Part shown: positions 15,794 through 23,756 of the stretch, piece after piece
Layout of the letters: every line of letters begins with the position of its first letter
Position numbering within the stretch: position 1 is the first letter of the stretch
DNA from: Mucilaginibacter gilvus
Lineage (GTDB): Bacteria > Bacteroidota > Bacteroidia > Sphingobacteriales > Sphingobacteriaceae
DNA length: 64,000 nt
Reading direction: 5' to 3'
Assembly: GCF_004054195.1 (NCBI RefSeq)
Contig: NZ_SBIW01000004.1
Location: 186,001 to 250,000, forward strand
Position numbers and translations under genes: made by a program
Notes under the pieces: generated by a model
What the model saw: only the letters and a program-made list of their open reading frames with translations
Told to the model about the DNA's origin: nothing
The model's database searches: none

Positions 15794-17487
15794 GCTTAAC
15801 CGACTGGATAGTTCTTGGCTGCACGCTGCTTGCCATCGTTGTTTACGGTGTTTTTAAAAGCGGAAGTAACAAGGACATAGGCCAATACCTGGGCAGCCGC
15901 TCGTTACCCTGGTACCATGTAGGTTTATCGGTAATGGCTACGCAAGCCAGCGCCATTACCTTCCTCTCGGCACCCGGGCAAGCTTACAGCGACGGGATGC
16001 GCTTTGTGCAATTCTATTTCGGGCTGCCGCTGGCCATGATCGTGCTGTGCATTACTTTCGTCCCCATTTTTCATAAACTTAAAGTTTATACCGCGTACGA
16101 ATTTTTAGAAACCCGGTTCGATTTGAAGACCCGCACGCTTACGTCTATGTTGTTTTTAGTACAGCGGGGCTTATCTACAGGGATCACTATTTACGCGCCA
16201 TCTATTATTCTGTCGGGCATACTGCATGTCAACATTACCTACACCACCTTATTTATTGGCGGGCTGGTTTTGTTTTACACCGTTTATGGCGGGAGCAAGG
16301 CGGTATCCTACACCCAGTTACTACAGATGACCATCATTTTCTCGGGAATGTTTTTGGCAGGACTATTTGTAGTGATGCTGATGCCATCTGATGTTGGGTT
16401 TATCAAGTCTATTAAAATGGCAGGCAACCTGGGGCGGATGAACGTTATAGACTGGAAGTTCGACCCCAACAGCCGCTATAACATCTGGAGCGGCGTTATC
16501 GGCGGCTTCTTTTTACAGCTGGCCTATTTTGGTACCGACCAAAGCCAGGTGGGGCGTTACCTTACCGGTTGTTCGGTAGAGCATAGCCGCCTTGGGCTTA
16601 TTATGAACGGGATGCTAAAGATCCCGATGCAGTTTTTGATACTGCTGGTTGGCGTGCTGGTGTTTAGCTTTTACCAGTTTAACCGCCCGCCGGTTTTCTT
16701 TAACAATTACGAGGTGGAGCAGGTGAAGAAAAGCAGCTATGCCCCGCAGTTTGACCAGTTAGAAGAGCAGTACAACAAAACCTTTGAGCAGCGAAAAATA
16801 AAAGCCGATAACCTGGCCAAAGCACTGGATAGCGATGATGCCGGGCAGATAAACAAAGCAAAAACAGAATTAAGCAACCTCAATAACGAAGCGGGTAAGA
16901 TCCGCACCGATGCCATTGCCGTTATTAAAAAGAACAACGACAAGGCCAATACCGATGACACCAACTACGTGTTTCTCACCTTTGTTACCCACTATTTACC
17001 AAAGGGGTTAATTGGGCTGCTTATAGCGGTGATATTTTTAGCGTCGATGGGTTCAACGGCAAGCGGGCTCAACTCGCTGGCATCTACCACCGCGGTTGAT
17101 TTTTATAAGCGTATCATCAGCCCAGGGGCATCCGATAAAAGCTATGTAAATGCACTGCGCCTGGCCACCGTATTTTGGGGTCTGGTGTGTATTGGTATGG
17201 CCCTTTACGCCAGCAAAATTGGTAACCTGCTGGAGGCTGTTAACCAGTTAGGGTCGTATATTTATGGTACAATTTTGGGCGTATTTGTGGTAGCTTTTTA
17301 TTTAAAAAAGATAAAGGGCACCCCGGTATTTATAGCCGCTATAGTTACCGAAGCCATTGTTTGCTATATGGGCTATAAAAACACAGTGGCTTATTTGTGG
17401 CTAAACCCAATTGGTTGTATTGTGGTGATTATAATTGCAGCAATTTTAAATATCTTTATCAAGCCCAAACAAGCCGCAATTAATTAA
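15790..17487 (+). CDS. sodium:solute symporter (SSS family)
   Basis: The 565-residue protein belongs to the sodium:solute symporter family. Landmarks are the N-terminal SRSLPWYHVGLSVMATQASA, then TFLSAPGQAYSDGMRFVQFYFG, GGSKAVSYTQLLQM and MGSTASGLNSLASTTAVD. These cover the LeuT-like core with sodium-coordinating helices. Residues about 300-390 form an unusual charged insertion rich in Gln, Lys, Glu and Asn (predicted coiled coil) between two membrane helices. The substrate is not determinable. It is translationally linked to a 41-residue membrane protein upstream, and the acyltransferase starts 5 bases after its stop. Confidence 0.93.
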   Translation: MSLTDWIVLGCTLLAIVVYGVFKSGSNKDIGQYLGSRSLPWYHVGLSVMATQASAITFLSAPGQAYSDGMRFVQFYFGLPLAMIVLCITFVPIFHKLKVYTAYEFLETRFDLKTRTLTSMLFLVQRGLSTGITIYAPSIILSGILHVNITYTTLFIGGLVLFYTVYGGSKAVSYTQLLQMTIIFSGMFLAGLFVVMLMPSDVGFIKSIKMAGNLGRMNVIDWKFDPNSRYNIWSGVIGGFFLQLAYFGTDQSQVGRYLTGCSVEHSRLGLIMNGMLKIPMQFLILLVGVLVFSFYQFNRPPVFFNNYEVEQVKKSSYAPQFDQLEEQYNKTFEQRKIKADNLAKALDSDDAGQINKAKTELSNLNNEAGKIRTDAIAVIKKNNDKANTDDTNYVFLTFVTHYLPKGLIGLLIAVIFLASMGSTASGLNSLASTTAVDFYKRIISPGASDKSYVNALRLATVFWGLVCIGMALYASKIGNLLEAVNQLGSYIYGTILGVFVVAFYLKKIKGTPVFIAAIVTEAIVCYMGYKNTVAYLWLNPIGCIVVIIIAAILNIFIKPKQAAIN

Positions 17488-17491
17488 GATT

Positions 17492-18649
17492 ATGCAATCC
17501 CCGCCCGTTCAATTCCCAAAAAAACTTTACGGGCTTGATCATTTGCGTGCCTTTGCCATCTGCTACGTTTTAATTTATCATTACCGCCTTTTCGGCCACC
17601 CGAACTGGGTGCCTGTAATTGGCGGCTTCGGTTGGACGGGCGTTGACCTGTTTTTTGTACTAAGCGGTTTCCTCATCTCCTCGCACCTTTTTGCCGAGCT
17701 ATCTAAAACAGGCACCATATCTTTAAAAGCATATTTCATCAAGCGTTCTTTCCGCATTTTGCCGGCGTACCTGTTTATTGTGGCGGTTTATTTTTTAGTG
17801 CCGGCATACCATGAGCGGGAAACCTTATCGCCGCTGTGGCGCTTTCTTACATTCACCAAAAACTTTGGGATGGATACCCGGGTGGAGGGAACGTTTTCGC
17901 ACTCATGGTCGCTTTGTGTGGAGGAACAATTTTACCTGGTATTGCCATTGGCGCTGCTTGCGCTGGCTTGTTACAAAGCAGGCAAAAAGGGTCTGCTGCT
18001 TTTGATGGCGATATTTTTAGCTGGCTTCGTGATTAGGTGGTATGGCTGGCAACTCATAGCGCCTTATGCCAATACCGATGCATTTAGTGCCGTATTCCGC
18101 ACCTATATTTATTACCCCACCTATAACCGGCTCGATCCATTGCTGGTTGGGATTGCGGTATCGGCCCTTTATCATTACCGTCCGCCTTGGTTCGCAAAAA
18201 TAGGCAAAGCATCCAATTGGCTTTTGCCCTTAGGGCTGTTAGTGTTAATTGGCGCGTATTATTTAAATATGGACGAGACTAATATAAAGGCAACTATATT
18301 TGGTTTCCCGGCAGTAGCTTTTGGTTATGGCATATTGGTTATGGCAGCTGTACATCCCGTAAGTGTTTTATATAAATACCGCTGGGCGGTAACAGAAAAG
18401 ATCGCCGCCTTATCTTACAGCCTTTATCTGTCGCACAAGGGATTGATGCCTCTAACCCAGCGTTTATTAAAACCTTATGGCTTCGACCCCAATAGCAACA
18501 TCACGATGCTGATCTGTTTTATTGTGGTAATAGCAGCCGCTGTGTTGCTACATGTTGTAGTAGAGAAACCCTTTTTGAGAATGCGCGACAGGGTTTTGGA
18601 GCGGAAAACAGAGGCTCTCATAGAGACGCAAAAGTTTGCATCTCTATGA
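17492..18649 (+). CDS. acyltransferase family 3 membrane protein (OafA/YrhL type)
   Basis: The 385-residue protein has about ten membrane segments and the Acyltransferase_3 landmarks: LDHLRAFAICYVLIYHYRLF, with the catalytic-type histidine near 30, then GWTGVDLFFVLSGFLIS and SWSLCVEEQFYLVLP. Members O-acetylate or acylate cell-surface sugars; the target is unknown here. The spacing of 5 bases from the symporter suggests a common transcript. The last residues (IETQKFASL) and the stop codon are provided by a palindromic repeat at 18617-18650, so the C terminus is probably not ancestral. Confidence 0.9.
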   Translation: MQSPPVQFPKKLYGLDHLRAFAICYVLIYHYRLFGHPNWVPVIGGFGWTGVDLFFVLSGFLISSHLFAELSKTGTISLKAYFIKRSFRILPAYLFIVAVYFLVPAYHERETLSPLWRFLTFTKNFGMDTRVEGTFSHSWSLCVEEQFYLVLPLALLALACYKAGKKGLLLLMAIFLAGFVIRWYGWQLIAPYANTDAFSAVFRTYIYYPTYNRLDPLLVGIAVSALYHYRPPWFAKIGKASNWLLPLGLLVLIGAYYLNMDETNIKATIFGFPAVAFGYGILVMAAVHPVSVLYKYRWAVTEKIAALSYSLYLSHKGLMPLTQRLLKPYGFDPNSNITMLICFIVVIAAAVLLHVVVEKPFLRMRDRVLERKTEALIETQKFASL

Positions 18650-18650
18650 G
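18617..18650. repeat. GAGACGC-type palindrome at a gene end
   Basis: The arms CTCATAGAGACGCAAA (18617-18632) and 18635-18650 are complementary with one mismatch and a 2-base loop. The element lies across the end of the acyltransferase gene and supplies its stop codon. Related text occurs at 25311-25341 and 46214-46297. Confidence 0.7.
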
Positions 18651-18665
18651 AATCCATTTAAAACC

Positions 18666-18688
18666 AAAAAGGCGCGAATTATCGCGCC
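18666..18688 (-). terminator. intrinsic terminator of the DUF2911 gene
   Basis: GGCGCGA (18671-18677) pairs with 18682-18688 around a 4-base loop; read on the minus strand, the stem is followed by five T. It lies 30 bases beyond the stop of the minus-strand gene. Confidence 0.7.
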
Positions 18689-18717
18689 TCCTTAGAGATA
18701 TCTTTTAAAACTACGGT

Positions 18718-19575
18718 TTAGTTTTTTGCCTGGGTTATCACTGCTTCGTTTAGCCTAACGTACTCATCGTCTTTTGTTGCTTTTGCAATCTTAACGCCTT
18801 CCTGGGCGGTGGCGATAGCTTTTGCCTTATCACCCATTTTTAGCTGGATGCGGGCCTTCCATAGTTTGTACCATGGGCCATTTGGCTCCATTTTTTCGGC
18901 TTCTAAGGCCCATTGCATGGCTTTATTCAGGTCTTTATCGTTCTCGTAAAAATATTGTATAGCGTTAAAATAAGGGCGGTTTGCTTTTTCGCCCTGCATT
19001 AGTTTTTCTATGTTGGCAGTTATCTGCGCGTCATCATCGGTTTGCAGATGGATGGGTACAGCAGTATGGTCCCAAACAATATAAAAATCGGTGGATTTTG
19101 TGGTGGAGTTTGCAAACTGCATGGTGCAGGTTTCTCTTTTCTCATCAACCTTACGTGGTTTTACTTTAACACGCAACAGGTCATCTTCCTGCTTGTAGCT
19201 ATAGGCACCCCATTGTTTTGCTGTTTTGTTAAGGATGATGGTCCACTCGTTTTCACCGGGAATGCTGAACAATGCGTAGGTTCCGGCCGGTACTTTTACA
19301 CCTTCGAAAATTACACTTTCGCTAAGGATGATGGTGGTTGCAGCGTTTGCGCCGGTGCGCCAAACTTCGCCATACGGGTTTATGCCGCCAAATATTTTAC
19401 GGCCTTTTACATTTGGCCTGGAGTAGGTAACGGTTATTTTGCCCAGGCCAAAATCCTGAATGATGGTTTGAGTAGAGCTGGCCTCTGGGATGCGGGGCGG
19501 TTCTTGTGCAAATAAACTGGCGGAGGTACAACACGCCAGCATGATGGCAAAGAGGTATAAAAACGGTTTCTTCAT
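18718..19575 (-). CDS. DUF2911 domain protein, secreted
   Basis: I choose the internal ATG (complement 19573-19575) because it begins a clean signal peptide (MKKPFLYLFAIMLACC then SLFAQ). The mature part has the DUF2911 pattern: GKITVTYSRPNVKGR, FGGINPYGEVWRTGANAATT, VPAGTYALFSIPGENEWTIILNK and WDHTAVPIHL. The last 80 residues are helical and TPR-like (ALEAEKMEPNGPWYKLWKARI). DUF2911 proteins are common in Bacteroidota and have no known activity. It probably acts in the periplasm. Its own terminator follows. Confidence 0.88.
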   Translation of the reverse strand: MKKPFLYLFAIMLACCTSASLFAQEPPRIPEASSTQTIIQDFGLGKITVTYSRPNVKGRKIFGGINPYGEVWRTGANAATTIILSESVIFEGVKVPAGTYALFSIPGENEWTIILNKTAKQWGAYSYKQEDDLLRVKVKPRKVDEKRETCTMQFANSTTKSTDFYIVWDHTAVPIHLQTDDDAQITANIEKLMQGEKANRPYFNAIQYFYENDKDLNKAMQWALEAEKMEPNGPWYKLWKARIQLKMGDKAKAIATAQEGVKIAKATKDDEYVRLNEAVITQAKN

Positions 19576-19672
19576 CAGATCGGTAAAATTTAGCACTAAG
19601 GTAATAATTGTTAAATGAATTTTTAATGAAATAGCTGCTAAGGGCTTGCATGCAAAAAGTGTTAAAAAATAA

Positions 19673-19745
19673 AAGCCCCCCAGACTTGCTCCGGGGGACT
19701 TTCAACCTAAACCTTATCACAATTAACCGGCAGATAGCCGGTCCG
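19673..19745 (-). ncRNA. candidate small RNA with terminal hairpin
   Basis: On the minus strand an ACCGGC-TATCT-GCCGGT hairpin (19726-19742) is followed by an A/U-rich single-stranded stretch and then a strong hairpin with a C-run and G-run (19676-19699) and a T-rich tail, the layout of an intrinsic-terminated small RNA. No gene lies within 160 bases upstream on that strand to own this terminator. Further weak hairpins lie at 19768-19820. It could alternatively be a distant terminator of the sigma/anti-sigma operon. No consensus promoter was found. The rest of 19597-19907 is AT-rich and unassigned. Confidence 0.35.
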
Positions 19746-19907
19746 TGTTATATATTACAAATACTATACCAAACCTTATTTGGTGTTTAAGCGTATTTTA
19801 TTTGTTACTTAACGCTGTATATAATGTTGATATATAGTGCGCTATTTAATGTAGTTGCTACAGTTGTTGTACATCTTGTCAGAAAAAACGTACACGGTTG
19901 TAAGCAA

Positions 19908-20423
19908 TTAGTGTTGTTTTGCATTCTGTTTTCTGCGCAGGTATGCATCTAAAAGGAACAAGCCCATCACCAGATCGAAAAATAGGAAGCCCTTTAGCAC
20001 GCCGCCCGAAAAGAAACTTTTTACATGATTGCTGTCCAATTGCTCGGGCATTTTTATGTTAACGTCGAAGCGGCCATTGCCGGAGGGCATGCTCCAGTTA
20101 AGTGTACTCAATGCGAATATCACCAGGATAGCTATGGTTATAATAAAGAATGCGGCTATGCCCCAAATAATACGCTTATTTATAGCCGCTTTAAGGGGCT
20201 TCAAGGCGTTTGCTGTACGGATGGTTTCCATCACATTGTAGGTGAATGCCATCGACGGTTCATCCATTTCCATGGTGCTGAATTCCTGGTTCAGTTTTAG
20301 CAACTCATTGTATTTAATGCGGTAAGCCTCATCCTGCGCAATAAGCGCGGTTATGGCCTGCTGTTCCGCGGGGGTACAGGAGCCATCAATGTAGTTCCAA
20401 AGTTGTTCTTCTATACTGTTCAT
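19908..20423 (-). CDS. putative anti-sigma factor
   Basis: The 171-residue protein has an N-terminal acidic, helical cytoplasmic part (MNSIEEQLWNYIDGSCTPAEQQ), then a membrane segment at about 86-110 and a second hydrophobic stretch near 145-160. No zinc-binding HxxxCxxC is present, unlike typical zf-HC2 anti-sigma factors. Its start overlaps the sigma factor stop by 4 bases (ATGA), the usual arrangement for cognate sigma/anti-sigma pairs. Assignment rests on that context and the membrane layout. Confidence 0.75.
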   Translation of the reverse strand: MNSIEEQLWNYIDGSCTPAEQQAITALIAQDEAYRIKYNELLKLNQEFSTMEMDEPSMAFTYNVMETIRTANALKPLKAAINKRIIWGIAAFFIITIAILVIFALSTLNWSMPSGNGRFDVNIKMPEQLDSNHVKSFFSGGVLKGFLFFDLVMGLFLLDAYLRRKQNAKQH

Positions 20424-21010
20424 ATCAGTTCTTTAACTTCGTGTTTTAAATTACGCTCCAGCCGTTCTTTTAAACGCTGGCGCGCCCTAAATAGTTTTAC
20501 CTTAACGGTATTGGCCTCCATTCCCAGGGCCTGTGCAATTTCTTCGAGCGATTGCTCGCCTTTATAAAAAAGCGTAATGATGGTTGCATCATCGGGCAAT
20601 AGTTGTGCTATGGCCTGGTTGAGGTAAAAAGACCTCGATTTGTTTTCGATGTTGTTGATATCATACGCGCTTGGTTTATGCTCTATCTGTATATAGCTTT
20701 CATCATCATCTATCGATGAGGTATCTATCCGTTTTTTCCGCAGAAAGGTCATGGCCGTGGTATATACAATACTGTACAGCCATGTACTAAACTTGCTTTG
20801 CTGCTGAAAGCTTGATAAGGAGCGATACGCCTTTATAAAACAATCCTGGGCTATCTCCTCCGCATCTTCGCGCCCTTTTGCAAAACGCATAGCCAATGTA
20901 AACACAAAGCGCTGGTGCCGTTTAACCAGGTCGGCATAGGCCGATTGGTTCCCCGCCAGGGTTTGTTCTATCAATTCGATATCGGAAAGCTTGTTTTGCA
21001 TATTATACAA
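20420..21010 (-). CDS. RNA polymerase sigma factor, ECF subfamily
   Basis: The 196-residue protein has sigma region 2 (YADLVKRHQRFVFTLAMRF, then EDAEEIAQDCFIKAYRSL and FSTWLYSIVYTTAMTFLRKK) and region 4 (LPDDATIITLFYKGEQSLEEIAQALGMEANTVKVKLFRARQRLKERLE). The layout is that of an extracytoplasmic function sigma factor. It is followed with a 4-base overlap by its membrane anti-sigma factor. Upstream lies a large inverted repeat (21037-21214). Confidence 0.94.
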   Translation of the reverse strand: MYNMQNKLSDIELIEQTLAGNQSAYADLVKRHQRFVFTLAMRFAKGREDAEEIAQDCFIKAYRSLSSFQQQSKFSTWLYSIVYTTAMTFLRKKRIDTSSIDDDESYIQIEHKPSAYDINNIENKSRSFYLNQAIAQLLPDDATIITLFYKGEQSLEEIAQALGMEANTVKVKLFRARQRLKERLERNLKHEVKELI

Positions 21011-21036
21011 CCTCTCTGACTACATGGCCCGCGATT

Positions 21037-21214
21037 AGGTTACACCTTAATTTCGAATGTTGAGTGTTCAATTTCGAATTTGCTTTTTATACGTTGATAA
21101 TAAGATGCCCTACTTCGAATAGCTATATAAAGGTAAGTATATAATATATAGCATGGCGAAATTCGAAATTGAACACTCAACATCCGAAATTATTTTTCTT
21201 AGTGGGTGTAACCT
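21037..21214. repeat. large inverted repeat in 7-nt phase upstream of the sigma factor
   Basis: The arm at 21037-21081 is repeated in inverse at 21159-21214 with one mismatch in its core and an 11-base extra stretch. Both ends also share AGGTTACACC and its complement. The core is in 7-nt steps (GAATGTT GAGTGTT CAATTTC). The spacer between arms is AT-rich. There is no ORF in it. It could be a non-autonomous mobile palindrome or an RNA hairpin in the sigma factor 5' region. Confidence 0.75.
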
Positions 21215-21304
21215 TGTTAAAAAACGTGTGGTCATAGCATACAAATACACCGTAGTGGTGGGTTTGAAAACAAAAAATACACACTTATTTAAATTTATAG
21301 TATT

Positions 21305-21655
21305 ATGGAAGGAATTTTGGTCCCAATATTAATTTCCCTTGGGCTTTTCGCAATGATCTTCGGAATTGTTTACGTTAGAAACCGCGAACGTATGGCAATG
21401 ATTGAACGCGGCATGGATCCCCGCAACTACAAGGCACAACCAGCGCCATATCAAAACCTAAAATGGGGTTTGTTACTTATCGGTGCGGGTGTAGGATTGT
21501 TTTTAGCATTCCTTTTAGACCGCACCGTATTTGAAGCTACCCGCGACGAAAACGCAGCCATCTACTTTGGCCTGATAGCTATCTTCGGCGGTTTAGGTTT
21601 GGTGCTTTCTTACCGCATTGAGAAAAAAGAGCTTTACAACAACGAAAAAGAGTAA
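21305..21655 (+). CDS. DUF6249 domain membrane protein
   Basis: The 116-residue protein has an N-terminal helix (GILVPILISLGLFAMIFGIVYV), a short loop with RNRERMAMIERGMDP, and two more helices (WGLLLIGAGVGLFLAFLLD and AIYFGLIAIFGGLGLVLSY), then a charged tail. MAMIERGMDP is the mark of the DUF6249 family, seen widely in Bacteroidota and often next to ECF sigma/anti-sigma genes, as it is here in divergent orientation. Function is unknown. Confidence 0.88.
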   Translation: MEGILVPILISLGLFAMIFGIVYVRNRERMAMIERGMDPRNYKAQPAPYQNLKWGLLLIGAGVGLFLAFLLDRTVFEATRDENAAIYFGLIAIFGGLGLVLSYRIEKKELYNNEKE

Positions 21656-21679
21656 GCTTGTAAAAACTTTACACATGGA

Positions 21680-21710
21680 AGGGGGTAGCGTTTACGTTAC
21701 CCCTTTTTTT
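21680..21710 (+). terminator. intrinsic terminator after the DUF6249 gene
   Basis: GGGGTAGCG (21682-21690) pairs, with one G-T pair, with the CGTTACCCC stretch ending at 21703, and seven T follow. Confidence 0.85.
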
Positions 21711-21713
21711 GGT

Positions 21714-22226
21714 TTATAAATATTTTTCCTTCAATATCCGTAGGTGGTGCAGTTCGTGCCCGGAAGTCATGTAAATAAGCGCCCTTACCGTTAAATAATT
21801 TCCGCTGGCGGTGCCGTTGCGGTTGATCTGCTCTTCGGTGAAATTGCGGAACACGTACAGGTTTGATTGACGGGTCATACGGAACTCATCCGCCAGGTCC
21901 TGCAAACGGCGGCTGTTATAATCAGTATTGTTTACATATGTATCCTGGTCGAAACCCGGCAGTGTTACCTGCTCGCGCGAGAAGCAAAACGCCCGAAAAG
22001 CGAACACCCGCTCGGTATCTATCATGTGCCCCAAAACTTGCTTAACGGTCCATTTGCCTTCGGCGTAGGCATAAAGCGCTTTCTCTGACGGCAAATTGCT
22101 GAACAAGTTGTGGGTTTCTGCTATCGAATTGGCTAATAATTGCATTACATCGGCACCTTGGGATACCATGTTTACATACGTACCCGCAAATACAGGGTAT
22201 TCGTTAGGTTGTGGCCTTGCTATCAT
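21714..22226 (-). CDS. DinB family protein
   Basis: The 170-residue protein has the DinB four-helix bundle pattern, with likely metal-binding histidines in WTVKQVLGHMIDTERVFAFR and in HELHHLRILKEKYL, where a histidine pair is typical. Members include thiol S-transferases (bacillithiol-dependent) and proteins of unknown activity. Its 5' end overlaps the 3' end of the upstream histidine kinase gene by 23 bases, so they form an operon. The functional link is unclear. Confidence 0.88.
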   Translation of the reverse strand: MIARPQPNEYPVFAGTYVNMVSQGADVMQLLANSIAETHNLFSNLPSEKALYAYAEGKWTVKQVLGHMIDTERVFAFRAFCFSREQVTLPGFDQDTYVNNTDYNSRRLQDLADEFRMTRQSNLYVFRNFTEEQINRNGTASGNYLTVRALIYMTSGHELHHLRILKEKYL

Positions 22227-23424
22227 CTGTTAAACTTTTTAATACTATCCTGAAGGTTGTGCCCTTGCCCAGCTCCGAGTCGCGCACAAAAATTTGTCCG
22301 TTGTGGTAGTTTTGTATCATGCGCTTGGTGAGCGAAAGGCCCAGCCCCCAGCCGCGTTTGCGGGTAGTGTACCCCGGCTGAAATACGGTCTCGAACTTAG
22401 AACGCGGGATACCCTTGCCGGTATCAGACACATCAATATAAATTTGCTTTTTGGCGCGGCTACCACTGATATTTACCTTGATGCTGCCTGTGCTATCAAT
22501 GGCGTTTACCGCGTTTTTCAGCAGATTTTCTAGTACCCAATCAAACAAAGGTATATTAAGCCCGGCCAGCAGGCGCCGGTTACCGGTAAGTTCGAAACTT
22601 ATCTTATCACTCACCCGCACCCTGAAATAATCTACATAATCTTTTACCACATCATAAACCGGCTGGGTTTCCAGTTTTGGTACCGAACCTATTTTGGAGA
22701 AGCGATCGGCAACTATCTCTAACCGCTTTACGTCGTTCTCCATCTCCGCCAGCAGCGGGTCGTCCTCGGCGTTAAATTTATCTTTTATCAGTTCTATCCA
22801 TGCCATTAAGGATGATATGGGCGTACCCAGCTGGTGGGCCGTTTCTTTAGCCAATCCAACCCAAACCTGGTCCTGTTCAGATTTGCGGGAAGAGCTGAAT
22901 GCTGTATAAGCCACCATTAAAAATATGGCTATTACCGATAGCTGGATGTACGGGAATATTTTTAGCTGCGTAAGCAGGGGCGAATCTTTATAATAAACAA
23001 GCCAGCGCTCGTTTAAAACGGTAAGCTGGATAGGTTCGTGCTGGCTTTTCATGTACTCCAGCTCGTCTTTAAAATATTGCAGATCGTATTTTTGGTGCTT
23101 TGCTTTCAGATCTTCGGGGTCCAGCTTATTAAAGGTTCTGGTAGTGTCCAGGCCGCGGGTGAGCTGAAATTCACCCTGGGAGTTAACCACGAGGGATGGC
23201 ACCACCGAGCTGTCCCGAACAGCCAAAACGTAATTCAGGAAATCGTTATCGTCTGACGATAGCATTTGCCTTATACTCATGGCCCATACCTGCGCACGCG
23301 TACGTTCAGATTTAGCTATGTTTTTTACCAAATAGCTGGTGTAAAGCAGCGACCCGCTGGCAATAACAACGGCAAAAGCAAGCAGCGAATATTTCCAGGT
23401 TCGTTTTTGTTGGTATGGGTTCAT
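22204..23424 (-). CDS. sensor histidine kinase
   Basis: The 406-residue membrane kinase has two helices (about 11-33 and 158-176) enclosing a periplasmic sensor of about 120 residues. The H-box is GLAKETAHQLGTPISSLMAW with His197. The ATPase domain has NLLKNAVNAI (N box), DTGKGIPRSKFETVFQPGY (G1/F) and GWGLGLSLTKRM (G2). It is a HisKA-like kinase with the HQLGTP variant common in Bacteroidota. No response regulator gene is next to it. DinB overlaps its end. Confidence 0.93.
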   Translation of the reverse strand: MNPYQQKRTWKYSLLAFAVVIASGSLLYTSYLVKNIAKSERTRAQVWAMSIRQMLSSDDNDFLNYVLAVRDSSVVPSLVVNSQGEFQLTRGLDTTRTFNKLDPEDLKAKHQKYDLQYFKDELEYMKSQHEPIQLTVLNERWLVYYKDSPLLTQLKIFPYIQLSVIAIFLMVAYTAFSSSRKSEQDQVWVGLAKETAHQLGTPISSLMAWIELIKDKFNAEDDPLLAEMENDVKRLEIVADRFSKIGSVPKLETQPVYDVVKDYVDYFRVRVSDKISFELTGNRRLLAGLNIPLFDWVLENLLKNAVNAIDSTGSIKVNISGSRAKKQIYIDVSDTGKGIPRSKFETVFQPGYTTRKRGWGLGLSLTKRMIQNYHNGQIFVRDSELGKGTTFRIVLKSLTDDSKATT

Positions 23425-23575
23425 TTAATAAGTCCGTGGTCCAGGAAGTCCGTAAGGCCCGGAGAAGCGGCAAATTACACAAAATGTTTTTATTGTGGAG
23501 AGAGTACGTAGCTGAGCCAAATTGTTTATTCTCGCTTGCAGAGTGCATTCACCCCGGCTACACTCCGTTGGCCGA

Positions 23576-23640
23576 CCCTCTCTGCTGCGCAAAGAGGGTT
23601 AAAAAGAAAACAAGCTCCCTTCTTTGCGCAGCAGAGAGGG
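23576..23640. repeat. perfect 20-bp inverted repeat in the gap before gltX
   Basis: The arm CCCTCTCTGCTGCGCAAAGA at 23576-23595 has its exact complement at 23621-23640, 25 bases apart. Outer weak matches (CACCCC near 23550 and GGGGTGAGTCCA at 23645-23656) suggest a larger palindromic element. The stretch GGGGTGAGTCCA(C/T)TCGC also occurs at 44311. The whole gap 23425-23756 has no supported gene; several short frames there are chance. Confidence 0.75.
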
Positions 23641-23720
23641 GTTAGGGGTGAGTCCACTCGCCAGGCGGTGCGCGCAATTGCTCAGCCCTATCCCCTCAGC
23701 GTCAAAAATCCCTTAACCTT

Positions 23721-23749
23721 TTGCACTATAATACTAAACCCTATCTTTG
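23721..23749 (+). promoter_or_regulatory. gltX promoter
   Basis: TTG at 23721-23723 and TATCTTTG at 23742-23749 are 18 bases apart, close to the Bacteroidota TTTG - 19 - TAnnTTTG arrangement. The start codon is at 23757, so the message would have almost no leader. Confidence 0.6.
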
Positions 23750-23756
23750 CCCAGCT

